Shown piece by piece: positions 16,244-25,958 of a DNA stretch of 64,000 nt. Numbering within the stretch: the stretch's first letter is position 1; every line of letters begins with the position of its first letter. The DNA is from Gemmata massiliana (GTDB lineage: Bacteria > Planctomycetota > Planctomycetia > Gemmatales > Gemmataceae), in NCBI GenBank assembly GCA_000531095.1, contig HG799472.1, forward strand, positions 1 through 64,000, in the 5' to 3' direction. Below the pieces are notes generated by a model, which saw only the letters and a list, made by a program, of their open reading frames with translations, was not told the origin of the DNA and ran no database searches. Made by a program: the position numbers and the translations under genes.

Positions 16244-18583
16244 CAGTTCCTCGAACGTCTTGTTCAGGATGGGGTACTTCTTCCAGTCCTTGTAGTCGAA
16301 GTGCCACCACTCCTCTTCGTACACCGTGAACCCTTCTGCGTGCATCGCGGAGCGGAGTAGCTCGCGGTGCCAGCGCTGCCGGGACGTGCCGCCCATGTAA
16401 TCCGGGAACGCGCGGTCCGAGAACTCGTCGTAGCCGCTCACCATCTCGACGACCTTACCGGTCTTCAGGTCGTACAGCGTGAGGTCCACCGCGCAACCCC
16501 GATTGTGCCGCGAGCCCTTCGACGGGTCCGCCACGAAGCCGTGGAACTTCTCCGGCGCCGCGTCCCAAAACATCTTGGTGACGTACCAGGGGCGGTACGC
16601 ATCGAACACGAGTAGCCCGTATCCCTGTTCCTTCAGTTTCGCGTGAACGCGGGCCAGCGCGTCGGCCGCGGGCTTCTGCATGTACGCTTTCGCGGAAGAG
16701 TAGAACGGCGTGCTGAGGAAGTTGTTGTCGGTCGCGTAGCGGATGTCGAACTTCACCCCGTCGATGGTCGCGAGGTCGATCAGCTCCGGCTTCAGGAACT
16801 CCCCCCGTTCGGCAGGCGGTTTGGCGGCGAGTGCCTCTTTGCGCAAGTCCGCGAGCGGGCGCACGGACTTGATCTTGAACGTTTCGCCGTTCTCGCCGTC
16901 GAGCTTTCGGCGCTCCATGACGACGCTCGCGGACGTCACTTTGGTGGCGCGCCCGGTCGCGTCGTGCGTGAAGACGAGCTTCTCGCCGTGGTACATCCCG
17001 CGGTCCGCGGGGAACGCGAACACGTTCTGCGATTCTTCGGTGAGCGGATCGATTTCGGTCAACTCGATGAGCGCGTGGAGCTTCCCGTCGCGCTCGTAAA
17101 TGTACAGCGGGAGGTGGTCCCAGCCGTACTCACCGATCAACCCCTTGTACTTGCTCGGCGGTTCCGCGGGGGGAGCGAGTGCCGGTTTCTCCTTCTCGAA
17201 CGTGAGCTTCCCGTTCGTGATTTTGCCGTCGGCAAGGCCGAGCTTGTTGCCCCACACCTGAGTATCGTCCGCAATCAGCCCGTTACCGAATTTCCGGAGC
17301 TGCATCCGCGCACCGCCACGATCCGGCTCGAAGAACGCGCGCCCGCCGGACTCGAACACGTCCGCCCAGCGCTCACCCGCGCGGTAGCGACCGGCCAGCG
17401 CGACGGCTTCGCTCGTTGTGAGCGACTCGCTCATTTCGATTTTCGGCAGCGGCTTGCCCGATTTCGCCGCGAGCATCTGGCGCAGTGCGTCGTCCGCGAT
17501 GCGCCCCGTCACCGCGTTTGATACGTCACGCGACGCGACCACCACCGCGCCGATCTTCTCTCCTGGGAGTGCGACAAAGGTCGTTGCAAAGCCGTAGATC
17601 GCCCCGCCGTGCCCGACGCGCGGCTTGCCTTCAAATTCTCCCAACGAGAAACCGAGACCGAAGCCGCTCTTGGTTCCCTTCTCCGAGAACTGCGGTCGGA
17701 ACATCTCCGCGAGCGTTTCCGGTTTGAGGAACACTTTGTCGCCGAGTTTCCCGCCGGTGAAGAGGCACGACTGGAACTTCGCGAGATCGAGCACGGTCGA
17801 GTACATGCAGCCCGCGGGCGCTTCGCCGAGTTCAAACGTCGGCGCGGGGAACTCGCGCCCCTGGTACGTCCACATCACCGCGTCCGCGAGGCGCTTCTTC
17901 ACTTCGGGTGTCGGCAGGAACGAACTCGCGCTCATGCCGAGCGGTTCGAGTACGCGGCGCTGGACGTACTTCTCGAACTGCTCGTTTTGCGACTTCTGGA
18001 GCGTGTACCCGACCACGCCGATGGCGGCGTTGGAATACTTGATGCGCGATTCGGGCGGGTAGATCAGGCCGATCCCGTTCAGGCTGGCGACGGTCTTTTC
18101 GACGCCCGGTTCGGTCGGGTCGAAGTAGTTGCCGACCGGTGGTTCGCGGATCAGACCCGAGCGGTGCGACATCAGCATCCGCAGCGTGATCTGCTTTTCA
18201 CCGTCCTTGTACGTGGGCTTGAAGTCGGGAATGTATTTCGCCACCGGCGCGTCGAGATCGAGTTTCCCCTCCTCGACTAGTTGCATCACCGCGACGTCGG
18301 TGAACAGCTTCGACACCGACCCGACGCGGTACACAGTTTCGGCCGTCGCGGGGATCTTCTTCTCGCGGTCCTGGAACCCGTAACCCGCGGCCCAAACGAC
18401 CTTCTGGTCGTCCACGAGCGCGATCGAGAGCGCGGGCAGTTTCTTGTCGCCCACCTCGTGCTTGATGAGCTTTTCCATTTCCGCGACCGCGGCCCGGTAC
18501 GGCTCGGCGGCCGGAACGGACGGCTGCGCGAATACGGGCGGACCGAGCGCACAGAGCGCGAAAACGGCTACGAAGCAGCGCAT
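16238..18583 (-). CDS. Secreted serine beta-lactamase-like / VanX-type D-Ala-D-Ala dipeptidase fusion
   Basis: The 781-residue protein starts with a signal peptide (MRCFVAVFALCALGPPVFAQ). The N-terminal domain is a class C beta-lactamase/DD-peptidase type with SVSK (Ser89, Lys92), KYSN and RVGHGG motifs. After a linker domain, the C-terminus is an M15D dipeptidase: FDAYRPW, SRHNRGCAVD (zinc ligands His693 and Asp700) and EWWH (catalytic Glu758, zinc ligand His761), with the 7- and 3-residue spacings of VanX. Both halves act on D-Ala-containing peptides in the periplasm, so this may be a two-step enzyme. GAGGAGGGG precedes the ATG at 18583. Confidence 0.88.
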   Translation of the reverse strand: MRCFVAVFALCALGPPVFAQPSVPAAEPYRAAVAEMEKLIKHEVGDKKLPALSIALVDDQKVVWAAGYGFQDREKKIPATAETVYRVGSVSKLFTDVAVMQLVEEGKLDLDAPVAKYIPDFKPTYKDGEKQITLRMLMSHRSGLIREPPVGNYFDPTEPGVEKTVASLNGIGLIYPPESRIKYSNAAIGVVGYTLQKSQNEQFEKYVQRRVLEPLGMSASSFLPTPEVKKRLADAVMWTYQGREFPAPTFELGEAPAGCMYSTVLDLAKFQSCLFTGGKLGDKVFLKPETLAEMFRPQFSEKGTKSGFGLGFSLGEFEGKPRVGHGGAIYGFATTFVALPGEKIGAVVVASRDVSNAVTGRIADDALRQMLAAKSGKPLPKIEMSESLTTSEAVALAGRYRAGERWADVFESGGRAFFEPDRGGARMQLRKFGNGLIADDTQVWGNKLGLADGKITNGKLTFEKEKPALAPPAEPPSKYKGLIGEYGWDHLPLYIYERDGKLHALIELTEIDPLTEESQNVFAFPADRGMYHGEKLVFTHDATGRATKVTSASVVMERRKLDGENGETFKIKSVRPLADLRKEALAAKPPAERGEFLKPELIDLATIDGVKFDIRYATDNNFLSTPFYSSAKAYMQKPAADALARVHAKLKEQGYGLLVFDAYRPWYVTKMFWDAAPEKFHGFVADPSKGSRHNRGCAVDLTLYDLKTGKVVEMVSGYDEFSDRAFPDYMGGTSRQRWHRELLRSAMHAEGFTVYEEEWWHFDYKDWKKYPILNKTFEELK

Positions 18584-18744
18584 GACCCCTCCTCGAAGTG
18601 GTGTGCGGTGTCTGTGTACGGGATTCGTGACAAGCCGGAGAGGAAACAACGAGACAAAGACGGCGGAACAAGTCTCGCGTTCAAGTGGTCGGCACCAGTA
18701 TAATGCCAACCTCACCGAATTCGCCTCCCCACCGACCATTCATC

Positions 18745-21392
18745 ATGCGATCTTTCATCACCCTCGCATGCGCCCTTTTGCTCGCGCCCGTTTTCCGACC
18801 CACCGAAGGATTGGGCGAGCAACCACCAGCGCCGATCGATCCCCCGGTCGATTTCGCACGCGACGTGCGCCCCATTCTGTCGAGCCAGTGCTTCGCGTGC
18901 CACGGGCCGGACGAAAAGGTTCGCAAGGCGAAGTTGCGCCTGGACGTGCGCGAGGACGCGATTAAATCGGGCGCTCTCGTTCCGGGGAAGCCGGACGCGA
19001 GCGAAGTATTCACCCGCATTTGCACGACCGACCTCGAACAGCGGATGCCGCCCGCGAAGTCCAAGAAACCGCCGCTCACCGAGGCACAAATCAAAACGCT
19101 GCGGAAGTGGATCGCGGACGGGGCAAAGTATTCCGAGCACTGGTCGTTCGTGCCGGTGAACCGACCGGACGTTCCGAAAACCAAAGCCCAATCCGCGAAC
19201 CCGATCGATGCGTTCATCCGCACGCGACTGGAAAAAGAGGGCGTTGCTCCCGCGAAGGAAGCGGACCGCGTCACGCTGATCCGCCGGCTGTCGTTCGACC
19301 TCACCGGGTTGCCGCCGAAGCCGGAAGACGTGCGGGCCTTTGTAAACGACAAAGACCCGAAGGCTTACGAGAACCTCGTCGAGAAGTTGTTCGCGTCGCC
19401 GCATTACGGCGAGCGCATGGCGGTGTGGTGGTTGGATCTCGTGCGGTTCGCGGACTCCGCGGGCTACCACAGCGACAACCCCATCAACGTGTCGCCGTAC
19501 CGCGACTACGTCATTCGGAGCTTCAACACGAACAAGCGGTTCGACCAGTTCACGATCGAACAACTTGCGGGGGATCTGTTGCCCAACGCGACAATGGAGC
19601 AGAAGGTCGCGAGCGCCTACAACCGCTTGTTGCAAACAACCGAAGAGGGCGGGGCGCAGGCGAAAGAGTATGAGGCGAAGTATGCGGCCGACCGCGTGCG
19701 GAATTACGGACAGGTATGGCTCGGTGGCACGCTCATGTGTGCCGAGTGCCACAACCACAAGTTTGACCCGTACACCCAGGCGGACTTCTACTCGATGGCT
19801 GCGTTCTTCGCCGACATTCAGGAACCCGCGATCGGGAACCGCGGCCCCGGTGTGCCCGTACCGTCTTCGCCCGAACAGGAAGCCGAACTCAAGCGCCTCA
19901 CCGGTGCCGTCCCCGCGGCCCAGGCGAAACTCGATGCCGCCGCGAAGAAATTTGCTGGGGGGGCGAAGGCATTCGAGGACGTGGAGAAGTGGTCCAACCC
20001 GAAGCCCGACAAAAAGGGCGCGGCGGTTACCGTTCCCAACGACGTAAAGGCAATTCTCGCGAAGGCCGCCGACAAACGAACTGCCGCGGAGAACGGGCGC
20101 CTCGTGACCTTCGCACGCGACAACGCGCCCGATCTTAAATCTGAGCGCGACGCCATCGCTGCCGCGACAAAAGCACGGGCGGATTTCGAGAACGCGATCC
20201 CGCACGTGCTCATTTCCATCAGCGGACCGGCGCGCACGGTGCGCGTCTTGCCGCGCGGTAACTGGCTCGATGAAACCGGCCCGGTCATGAAGCCGAGCAC
20301 TCCCGGATTCTTGCCGCCGCTCGCGCCACTCGCAGGCGGCACGGGACGCTACACTCGGCTCGATCTCGCGAAGTGGACCGTTTCGGCCGAGAACCCACTT
20401 GTCGCACGCGCCACGGTCAACCGGCTCTGGCGCCTCTTCTTCGGCTACGGCATCGCCCGCTCGCTCGAAGAAACGGGCATTCAGGGCGAACAGCCGACGC
20501 ACCCGGAGCTGCTCGACTGGCTCGCGAGCGAGTTCTCAAACCCCTCCCCAACCCCTCCCCCAAAGGGAGAGGGGCTAAAAAGCATCGAGGGTTCTGCTCC
20601 CCCTTCCTTCTCAGGGAAGGGGGCCGGGGGTTAGGTTCTTCGCCGTGGGACGTGAAGCACCTCGTTCGGCTGATGGTCACGTCGGCGACGTACCGGCAGT
20701 CGTCGGTGGAAACGCCCGCGGTTCGCGAGCGCGACCCGATGAACAAGCTGTTCGCGCGCCAAACGCGCCAGCGCCTCGACGCTGAGTTCATTCGCGATAC
20801 CGCCCTGTCCGTGAGCGGGCTGCTGAACTCACAAATCGGCGGTCCGAGCGTGAAGCCCTACCAGCCGGCCGGGTACTGGGCCGCGCTCAACTTCCCTGTG
20901 CGCGAGTGGCAGAAGGATGCGGGGGGCCAGGTGTACCGGCGCGGGATGTACACGCACTGGCAGCGCACGTTCCCGCACCCGGCGATGGTCGCGTTCGATG
21001 CACCGAGCCGCGAGGAATGTACCTGTGATCGACCGAAGTCGAACATTCCGCAACAGGCGCTCGTGCTGCTCAACGACCCGGAGTTCGTGGAGGCGGCTAA
21101 AGCGTTCGCAGCCAAAGCGCTGAAGGACGGTGGCGCGACTGACGACGCGAAAGTGGCGTGGGCGTTCGAGCGCGCCACCGGTCGTGCCGCCAAGCCCGAG
21201 GAGACTCAGGTGTTGTTGAGCGTGCTGAACAAGCACCGCAAGCAGTTCGCGGACAAGCCGGATGATGCGAAGAAGCTCCTCGCGATCGGCGACATGCCGC
21301 CGCCCAAGGATACGAAGCCCGAGGAACTTTCCGCGTGGGTGAGCGTGTGTCGGGTGATCCTGAACCTGCACGAGACGATCACGAGACAGTAA
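18745..21392 (+). pseudogene. PSCyt1/DUF1549/DUF1553 protein disrupted by a REP-like insertion
   Basis: The gene encodes a signal peptide, a cytochrome-c-like CFACH motif (residues 49-53, PSCyt1), a DUF1549 region (RRLSFDLTGLPPKPEDVR; YRDYVIRSFNTNKRFDQFT) and a DUF1553 region (ENPLVARATVNRLWRLFFGY). After ELLDWLASEF a palindromic insert at about 20536-20636 shifts the frame, and the first frame stops at 20634. The second frame resumes at SSPWDVKHLVRLMVTSATYR and ends at 21392. Removing 101 nt restores a continuous reading. Normally this family pairs with a DUF1501 protein, which follows at 22181. Function in planctomycetes is unknown. Confidence 0.75.
20536..20636. repeat. REP/BIME-like palindromic insertion inside a gene
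   Basis: Two GC-rich hairpins make up the unit: CCCCTCCCC...GGGAGAGGGG and CCCCCTTCC...GGGAAGGGGG. The ends carry AACCCC and GGGGTT. GTTCT occurs on both sides (20532-20536 and 20635-20639), perhaps a target duplication, though exact ends are ambiguous. The 101-nt length explains the frame change in the host gene. Confidence 0.7.
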
Positions 21393-21393
21393 G

Positions 21394-22144
21394 TTGGTGA
21401 ATCCGCCCGCAAGGGCAGTGAGGTACGGGTTGCATGTAGGTCGTAGGTGAACCCCGCCCGCAAGGGCGGTGGGTGGCGACACGAGGGCGGTGGGTGACGT
21501 TGCAAGGGCGCGAGGTCAATTGCTCCACTTGGGTAGCGCATGGACCGTTACTGGTTTTTTACGTGGCGCACTTATGGAACTTGGTTGCCCGGTGTGCCAG
21601 GATTTGTGGGGACATACCGAACCGTTCACGGCCGGCGCGTAGTCGATAACCAGTACAACCAGCTAACTACCGAACCGATTCCTGCCCTTGCTCGTTACGC
21701 CAAAGGCGTACAGACGCACGTGCCCGTTTACTTGGCGCCAGAGCAGGCGCCGGTTGTACTTCTCGAACTGCTACGGACGTGTACCTTTCGCGGCTGGCGC
21801 CCTGATGCAATTGCCGTGATGCCAGATCACGTTCACGTTCTAGTTGCTGTTGTGGGTGACCCCGATCCGGCGAACGTGCTGGGCGAATTCAAGAGCTACG
21901 TGAGCCGCGCACTGAATCGGATCAACCCGCGCCCAAAGGGTTGGTGGTGGGTTGATGGCGGGTCCAAGCGGCGTGTGCGTAATGAAATGGGGCGCGCCAC
22001 AGTGATCTGCTACATTCGGGATCAAGCCAGTGCGTACCTTGTTTGGGTATCCGGAGAGGCGCGAAGCCTGCTGCTGAACCCGCAATTAGTCGCCCTTGCG
22101 CCGTCACCCGCCGCCCTTGCGGGCGGGGTTCACCCGGACTTCGA
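21394..22144 (+). mobile_element. RAYT/IS200-like element with flanking palindromic repeats
   Basis: The transposase gene is bracketed by a 29-nt inverted repeat (21446-21474 and 22106-22134, 28 of 29 matching) built around CCGCCCGCAAGGGCGG. Two more partial copies lie at about 21394-21424 and 21481-21515. The layout is that of a REP-associated tyrosine transposase with its own REPs. It sits between a DUF1553 gene and the DUF1501 gene it usually adjoins, so it is probably a recent insertion. Confidence 0.75.
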
Positions 22145-22184
22145 CTTGCTTCACACCGCACCGCTATCAGGAGCACCCTCATGA
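21540..22184 (+). CDS. REP-associated tyrosine transposase (Y1/IS200-like)
   Basis: The 214-residue protein has the single-strand transposase (HUH) signature in AVMPDHVHVLVAV (His97, His99). A candidate catalytic tyrosine is Tyr158 in CYIRDQ, matching the YIxNQ pattern of IS200-type enzymes. It opens MDRYWFFTWRTYGTWLPG. Such enzymes cut and rejoin single-stranded REP palindromes. The C-terminal residues are read through the right inverted repeat, so the original stop may have been lost. The TGA (22182-22184) overlaps the ATG of the DUF1501 gene. Confidence 0.85.
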   Translation: MDRYWFFTWRTYGTWLPGVPGFVGTYRTVHGRRVVDNQYNQLTTEPIPALARYAKGVQTHVPVYLAPEQAPVVLLELLRTCTFRGWRPDAIAVMPDHVHVLVAVVGDPDPANVLGEFKSYVSRALNRINPRPKGWWWVDGGSKRRVRNEMGRATVICYIRDQASAYLVWVSGEARSLLLNPQLVALAPSPAALAGGVHPDFDLLHTAPLSGAPS

Positions 22185-23605
22185 ACCTCCAAGCCATCAG
22201 GTTCCTCCAGCGCCGCGCGTTTCTCGGTGACGCCTGTCGCGGGGTGGGCACTGCGGCGTTGGCGTCGTTGCTCGCTGGACGGAACGCGCGTGGGGCGGAA
22301 CCGCAAGTGCCGCGCGGGGTGATCGCGAAGCCGCACGTGGCGCCGAAGGCCAAGCGCGTCATCTTCATGGTGATGGCCGGCGGCGCGAGCCATTTGGAAC
22401 TGTTCGATCACAAGCCCGAACTCGCGAAGCGGAACGGCCAACTGATGCCCGAGAGCGTCACGAAGGGCCAGCCGATCGCGCAACTTCAAGGCGCGAAGTT
22501 GACCTGCTTCGGCCCCCAGTGGGGGTTCAAGAAGCACGGTAAAAGTGGCCAGGAGATGAACGAACTGTTCAAGTTCCTGCCCGACGTCGCGGACGATTTG
22601 TGCATCGTCCGGTCGTGCAAAACGGAGGCGATCAACCACGACCCGGCCCACACGTTCATGAACACCGGGTCGAGCGTGTCGGGGCGGCCGAGTATGGGGA
22701 GCTGGCTCACCTACGGCATCGGGAGCGAGTCCGCGGACCTGCCTGGGTTCGTAGTGCTCACCTCGAACGGGCGGGGCGGGCAGAACCAGCCGATCGCGTC
22801 GCGCCAGTGGTCGGCCGGGTTCCTGCCGGGCAAGTTCCAGGGCGTGCAGCTTCGGGGGAAGGGCGACCCGGTGCTGTACCTCACGAACCCGCCCGGCGTG
22901 GACGCGGGCCAGCAAAAGGACGTCATCGACGCCGTCGCGAAGCTCAACCAGATGCAGAACGCCGCGGTTGACGACCCGGAAATTGCCACGCGCATCGGGC
23001 AGTACGAACTCGCGTTCAAAATGCAGGCGAGCGTGCCCGACCTGATGGACATGCGGGACGAGCCGGCGAAGGTGATGGAGTCTTACGGCACAAAGGGGAG
23101 CGACGGCTCGTTTGCGGCCAACTGCCTGCTCGCCCGGCGCATGGCCCAGAAGGGCGTGCGGTTCATCCAACTCTACCACCGTGACTGGGACCACCACGGC
23201 GGCATCAAGGACGGCATCAAACTGAAGATCGAGGAGATCGACCAGCCGCTCGCCGCGCTGGTCCGCGACCTGAAGCGGCTCGGGATGTTCGAGGACACGC
23301 TGATCGTGCTCACCGGGGAGTTCGGGCGCACGCCGATGTCCCAGGGCGGCAACGGGCGCGACCACCATATGAAGGGGTTCAGCGTGTTGCTCGCGGGCGG
23401 TGGGATCAAGGGGGGCGTCTCGTATGGGGCCACCGACGAGTTCGGGTACAATGCCGAGGAGAACGTGTTCCCGGTCCACGACCTGCACGCGACCATGCTC
23501 CACCTGCTCGGCATCGATCACGAGCGCCTGACCTACAAGTTCCAGGGCCGCGACTACCGCCTCACCGACGTCCACGGCCGCGTGGTGAAGGACATTTTGG
23601 CGTAA
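22181..23605 (+). CDS. DUF1501 domain-containing protein (sulfatase-like fold)
   Basis: The 474-residue protein has RRAFLGDACRGVGTAALASL, resembling a Tat-type or planctomycete N-terminal leader. The body shows VIFMVMAGGASHLELFDHKP, HDPAHTFMNTGS, GVRFIQLYHRDWDHHGG, TLIVLTGEFGRTPMSQG and HDLHATMLHLLGIDHERL, all DUF1501 hallmarks. DUF1501 proteins usually pair with PSCyt/DUF1549/DUF1553 proteins; the joint function is unproven. The ATG at 22181 follows a CAGGAG site and overlaps the transposase stop, so expression may depend on readthrough from the inserted element. Confidence 0.88.
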   Translation: MNLQAIRFLQRRAFLGDACRGVGTAALASLLAGRNARGAEPQVPRGVIAKPHVAPKAKRVIFMVMAGGASHLELFDHKPELAKRNGQLMPESVTKGQPIAQLQGAKLTCFGPQWGFKKHGKSGQEMNELFKFLPDVADDLCIVRSCKTEAINHDPAHTFMNTGSSVSGRPSMGSWLTYGIGSESADLPGFVVLTSNGRGGQNQPIASRQWSAGFLPGKFQGVQLRGKGDPVLYLTNPPGVDAGQQKDVIDAVAKLNQMQNAAVDDPEIATRIGQYELAFKMQASVPDLMDMRDEPAKVMESYGTKGSDGSFAANCLLARRMAQKGVRFIQLYHRDWDHHGGIKDGIKLKIEEIDQPLAALVRDLKRLGMFEDTLIVLTGEFGRTPMSQGGNGRDHHMKGFSVLLAGGGIKGGVSYGATDEFGYNAEENVFPVHDLHATMLHLLGIDHERLTYKFQGRDYRLTDVHGRVVKDILA

Positions 23606-23715
23606 CGCGCCCTTGTTGGTCGTTACACCATCGTTGCGCCTCTTTTCGCGGAAGCCCGGTATAGTCCAAACACTCGCGGTCGTGTGCCGCGAGCACTTGG
23701 AACGGGAGAGACGCG

Positions 23716-24351
23716 ATGAAGTACCTCGTCCTGGCGCTCGTTTTCGTGGGCGGTTACTGGGCCGCGAACGTCGGCGCTCCGACCGCGAACTCGGCCGACT
23801 CGCAGCCCCCGGCCGCTCAAAAAGCCACGGCCCAAGCACCGGACCCGCTCGCGAATCCCAACATCGATTTCAACGGTTACCTGAAGATCGCTCAGGAAGC
23901 CGCACAACACCGCGAGAAGCGCCGGCTCACGGAAGCCGAGTTCCTCAAGATGAGCCAGGAGAAGGGCGTGATCCTGCTCGATGCCCGCAGCAAGGAGAAG
24001 TACGACATCCTGCACATTAAGGGCGCGATCAACCTGAGCTTCCCGGACATCGACATCGAGAGCCTCAAGAAGACCCTGCCGGACAAGGACGCCAAGATCC
24101 TGATCTACTGCAACAACAACTTCGTCAACGGTGGCCCGCCCACGACCGTCCGCGTCACGCGGGATAATCCCACGGGTAAGGCCGTCGGCGCCAAAGCGGT
24201 CCTGGCGTTTCCGTCGAAAGCCCCGACCGCGTCGCTGAACATCTCGACCTACATCGCGCTATACGGGTACGGTTACAAGAACGTGTACGAACTCGCCCCG
24301 CAACTCGATCCCAAGGGCTCGGTGTTCGCCTTCGAGTCCAACCCGAAGTAA
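23716..24351 (+). CDS. Exported rhodanese-like domain protein
   Basis: The 211-residue protein has an N-terminal hydrophobic signal or anchor (KYLVLALVFVGGYWAANVG). The rhodanese-like domain includes ILLDARSKEKYDILHIKGAINL (the Asp89 region) and LIYCNNN, where Cys132 sits at the active-loop position. Rhodanese domains transfer sulfane sulfur or sense thiols; the substrate here is unknown. It probably acts in the periplasm. GGGAGAGACGCG lies before the ATG. A strong terminator follows at 24376-24400. Confidence 0.82.
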   Translation: MKYLVLALVFVGGYWAANVGAPTANSADSQPPAAQKATAQAPDPLANPNIDFNGYLKIAQEAAQHREKRRLTEAEFLKMSQEKGVILLDARSKEKYDILHIKGAINLSFPDIDIESLKKTLPDKDAKILIYCNNNFVNGGPPTTVRVTRDNPTGKAVGAKAVLAFPSKAPTASLNISTYIALYGYGYKNVYELAPQLDPKGSVFAFESNPK

Positions 24352-24375
24352 AGACGGGTCTATCCTGTGCTAGAC

Positions 24376-24412
24376 AAACGGGGGCTGAAAGCCCCCGTTT
24401 CGTGTTTTTCTC
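24376..24412 (+). terminator. Intrinsic terminator after the rhodanese-like gene
   Basis: AAACGGGGGCT (24376-24386), loop GAA and AGCCCCCGTTT (24390-24400) form an 11-bp stem followed by CGTGTTTTTC. Confidence 0.88.
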
Positions 24413-24580
24413 GCTCGATCTAACTTGTAGCTACTCACGGAGTTTACGTGAATCAACACCTTTGCAACTGCGGCTCGCGTGCCTTACCATGAGGCAACTA
24501 TGAGTGTTGCGTAAGCCCCGCGTGCCGGTGCGGTATTCAACTGGCGCCCGCCGCAGTCCCGCTCCCACTGCCGCTTATCC

Positions 24581-25813
24581 ATGATAAATCGACGATACGC
24601 TGCCGCTGTCGCTTTTGTCGTTACCGCCTCTGCGCTGGCCGGGTGCGCCCGGAAGCCACCGGAGCCAGTAAAAACTCCGCCACCTGTTGTGATCGTGAGT
24701 TCGCCACTGTCACAAAAGGTGAACGACTACGAGGACTTCGCCGGGCGCACGGAGCCGTACCGGGTCGTTGAACTCAAGTCGCGCGTGACCGGGCACCTCA
24801 AGAAGATCCACTTCAAGGACGGCCAGGATATTGAGGAGGGGCAACCGCTGTTCGAGATCGACAGCCGCATCTATCGCGCTCAACTCGATCAGGCGACGGC
24901 GGCTCTGTCTAAAGCCGAAGTTCACCTGAAGACCGCGACCGACAACTACGACCGCGTAAAGGGGTTGTACGACAAGGGGAGTGCGGCCAAAGAGGACTAC
25001 GACATCAAGGCGGGCGACAGGGCCGAGGCCGAGGGCGACGTGAACGTGGCCCGCGCCGCGGTACAACTCGCCGCCACCAACCTCCGGTACTGCACCATCC
25101 GCGCCCCGTTCGACGGCCGGCTGGACAAGCGGTTCGTGGACGAAGAGAACCTCATCAAGGCCGACGACACGGCCCTCAGCACCATTGTCCGACTCGACTA
25201 CGTGTACGCGACGTTCGACGTGGACGAGCGGACCGTGTCGCGGGTACGGAAGCTGATCGAGCAGGGGGCGGTCAAGTCGTCCCGCGAGCACCCGCGCATG
25301 GTGCAGATCGCGCTGGCCGATGACGACACGCACACGCTCTCCGGGCAGGTCGTGTTCACGTCCAACCAGATCGACGCGGGCACCGGGACGCTCCGGGTAC
25401 GGGCCGAGATCCTGAACCCGCGCATTCCTCGGGCGCCTTGGTACATGCTCTCGCCGGGGCAGTTCGTCCGCGTGCGCATGCCCATCGGCGAGCCGCACGA
25501 CGCGATCCTTGTTCCGGAAAAGGCTCTCGGGTCCGACCAGGGGCAGAAGTTCTTGTACATCGTCAACGAAAAGAACGAGGTCGTTCGGCGCAATGTTCGC
25601 GTCGGCCAACAGTACGGTCAACTGCGGGTGATCGAGGACGGCGCGGTCAAGACGAGCGATAAGGTCATTGTGGACGGGATGCTCCGCGTGCGCCCGGGAG
25701 CGGAAGTGAATCCGAAACCCGCCCAGCCGACGAAAACTGCTACTACCGACTCCCCGGGCTCGCTCCCGCTCGCACCCGCGCCCCGCGTGAAGAGTCCCGC
25801 GGGTTCTCTCTAG
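24581..25813 (+). CDS. RND efflux periplasmic adaptor subunit (MFP), lipoprotein
   Basis: The 410-residue adaptor has a lipoprotein signal with lipobox LAGC (Cys22). It shows the lipoyl-like half-motifs ELKSRVTGHLKKIHFKDGQ and IRAPFDGRLDKRFVDEENLI around a short coiled-coil hairpin (AALSKAEVHLKTATDNYDRV), then beta-barrel and membrane-proximal domains. It should link an inner-membrane RND pump to an outer-membrane channel. The two pump genes follow on the same strand; no outer-membrane factor gene is in the window. The C-terminus is Pro/Ala-rich. Confidence 0.92.
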   Translation: MINRRYAAAVAFVVTASALAGCARKPPEPVKTPPPVVIVSSPLSQKVNDYEDFAGRTEPYRVVELKSRVTGHLKKIHFKDGQDIEEGQPLFEIDSRIYRAQLDQATAALSKAEVHLKTATDNYDRVKGLYDKGSAAKEDYDIKAGDRAEAEGDVNVARAAVQLAATNLRYCTIRAPFDGRLDKRFVDEENLIKADDTALSTIVRLDYVYATFDVDERTVSRVRKLIEQGAVKSSREHPRMVQIALADDDTHTLSGQVVFTSNQIDAGTGTLRVRAEILNPRIPRAPWYMLSPGQFVRVRMPIGEPHDAILVPEKALGSDQGQKFLYIVNEKNEVVRRNVRVGQQYGQLRVIEDGAVKTSDKVIVDGMLRVRPGAEVNPKPAQPTKTATTDSPGSLPLAPAPRVKSPAGSL

Positions 25814-25958
25814 CCACAAATCGGGTTGCTGGTTCCAACAGCAACCCGAATCGCCCAACCGCGTTCAAACAGCACTCTTTCGAGCCGCACAGCGGCGATC
25901 GTTGATGGCCGGGGTGTTCCCCCGGCGGGCGCCTCCCCGACCTCGCGTTGCTGCCTCC

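Noticed and set aside
24437-24500. Possible third copy of the structured element (GTGTTGCGTAAGCCCCGCG region)
   Set aside because: Only a few bases match the core; hairpins 1 and 2 cannot be formed, so it was not counted as a copy.
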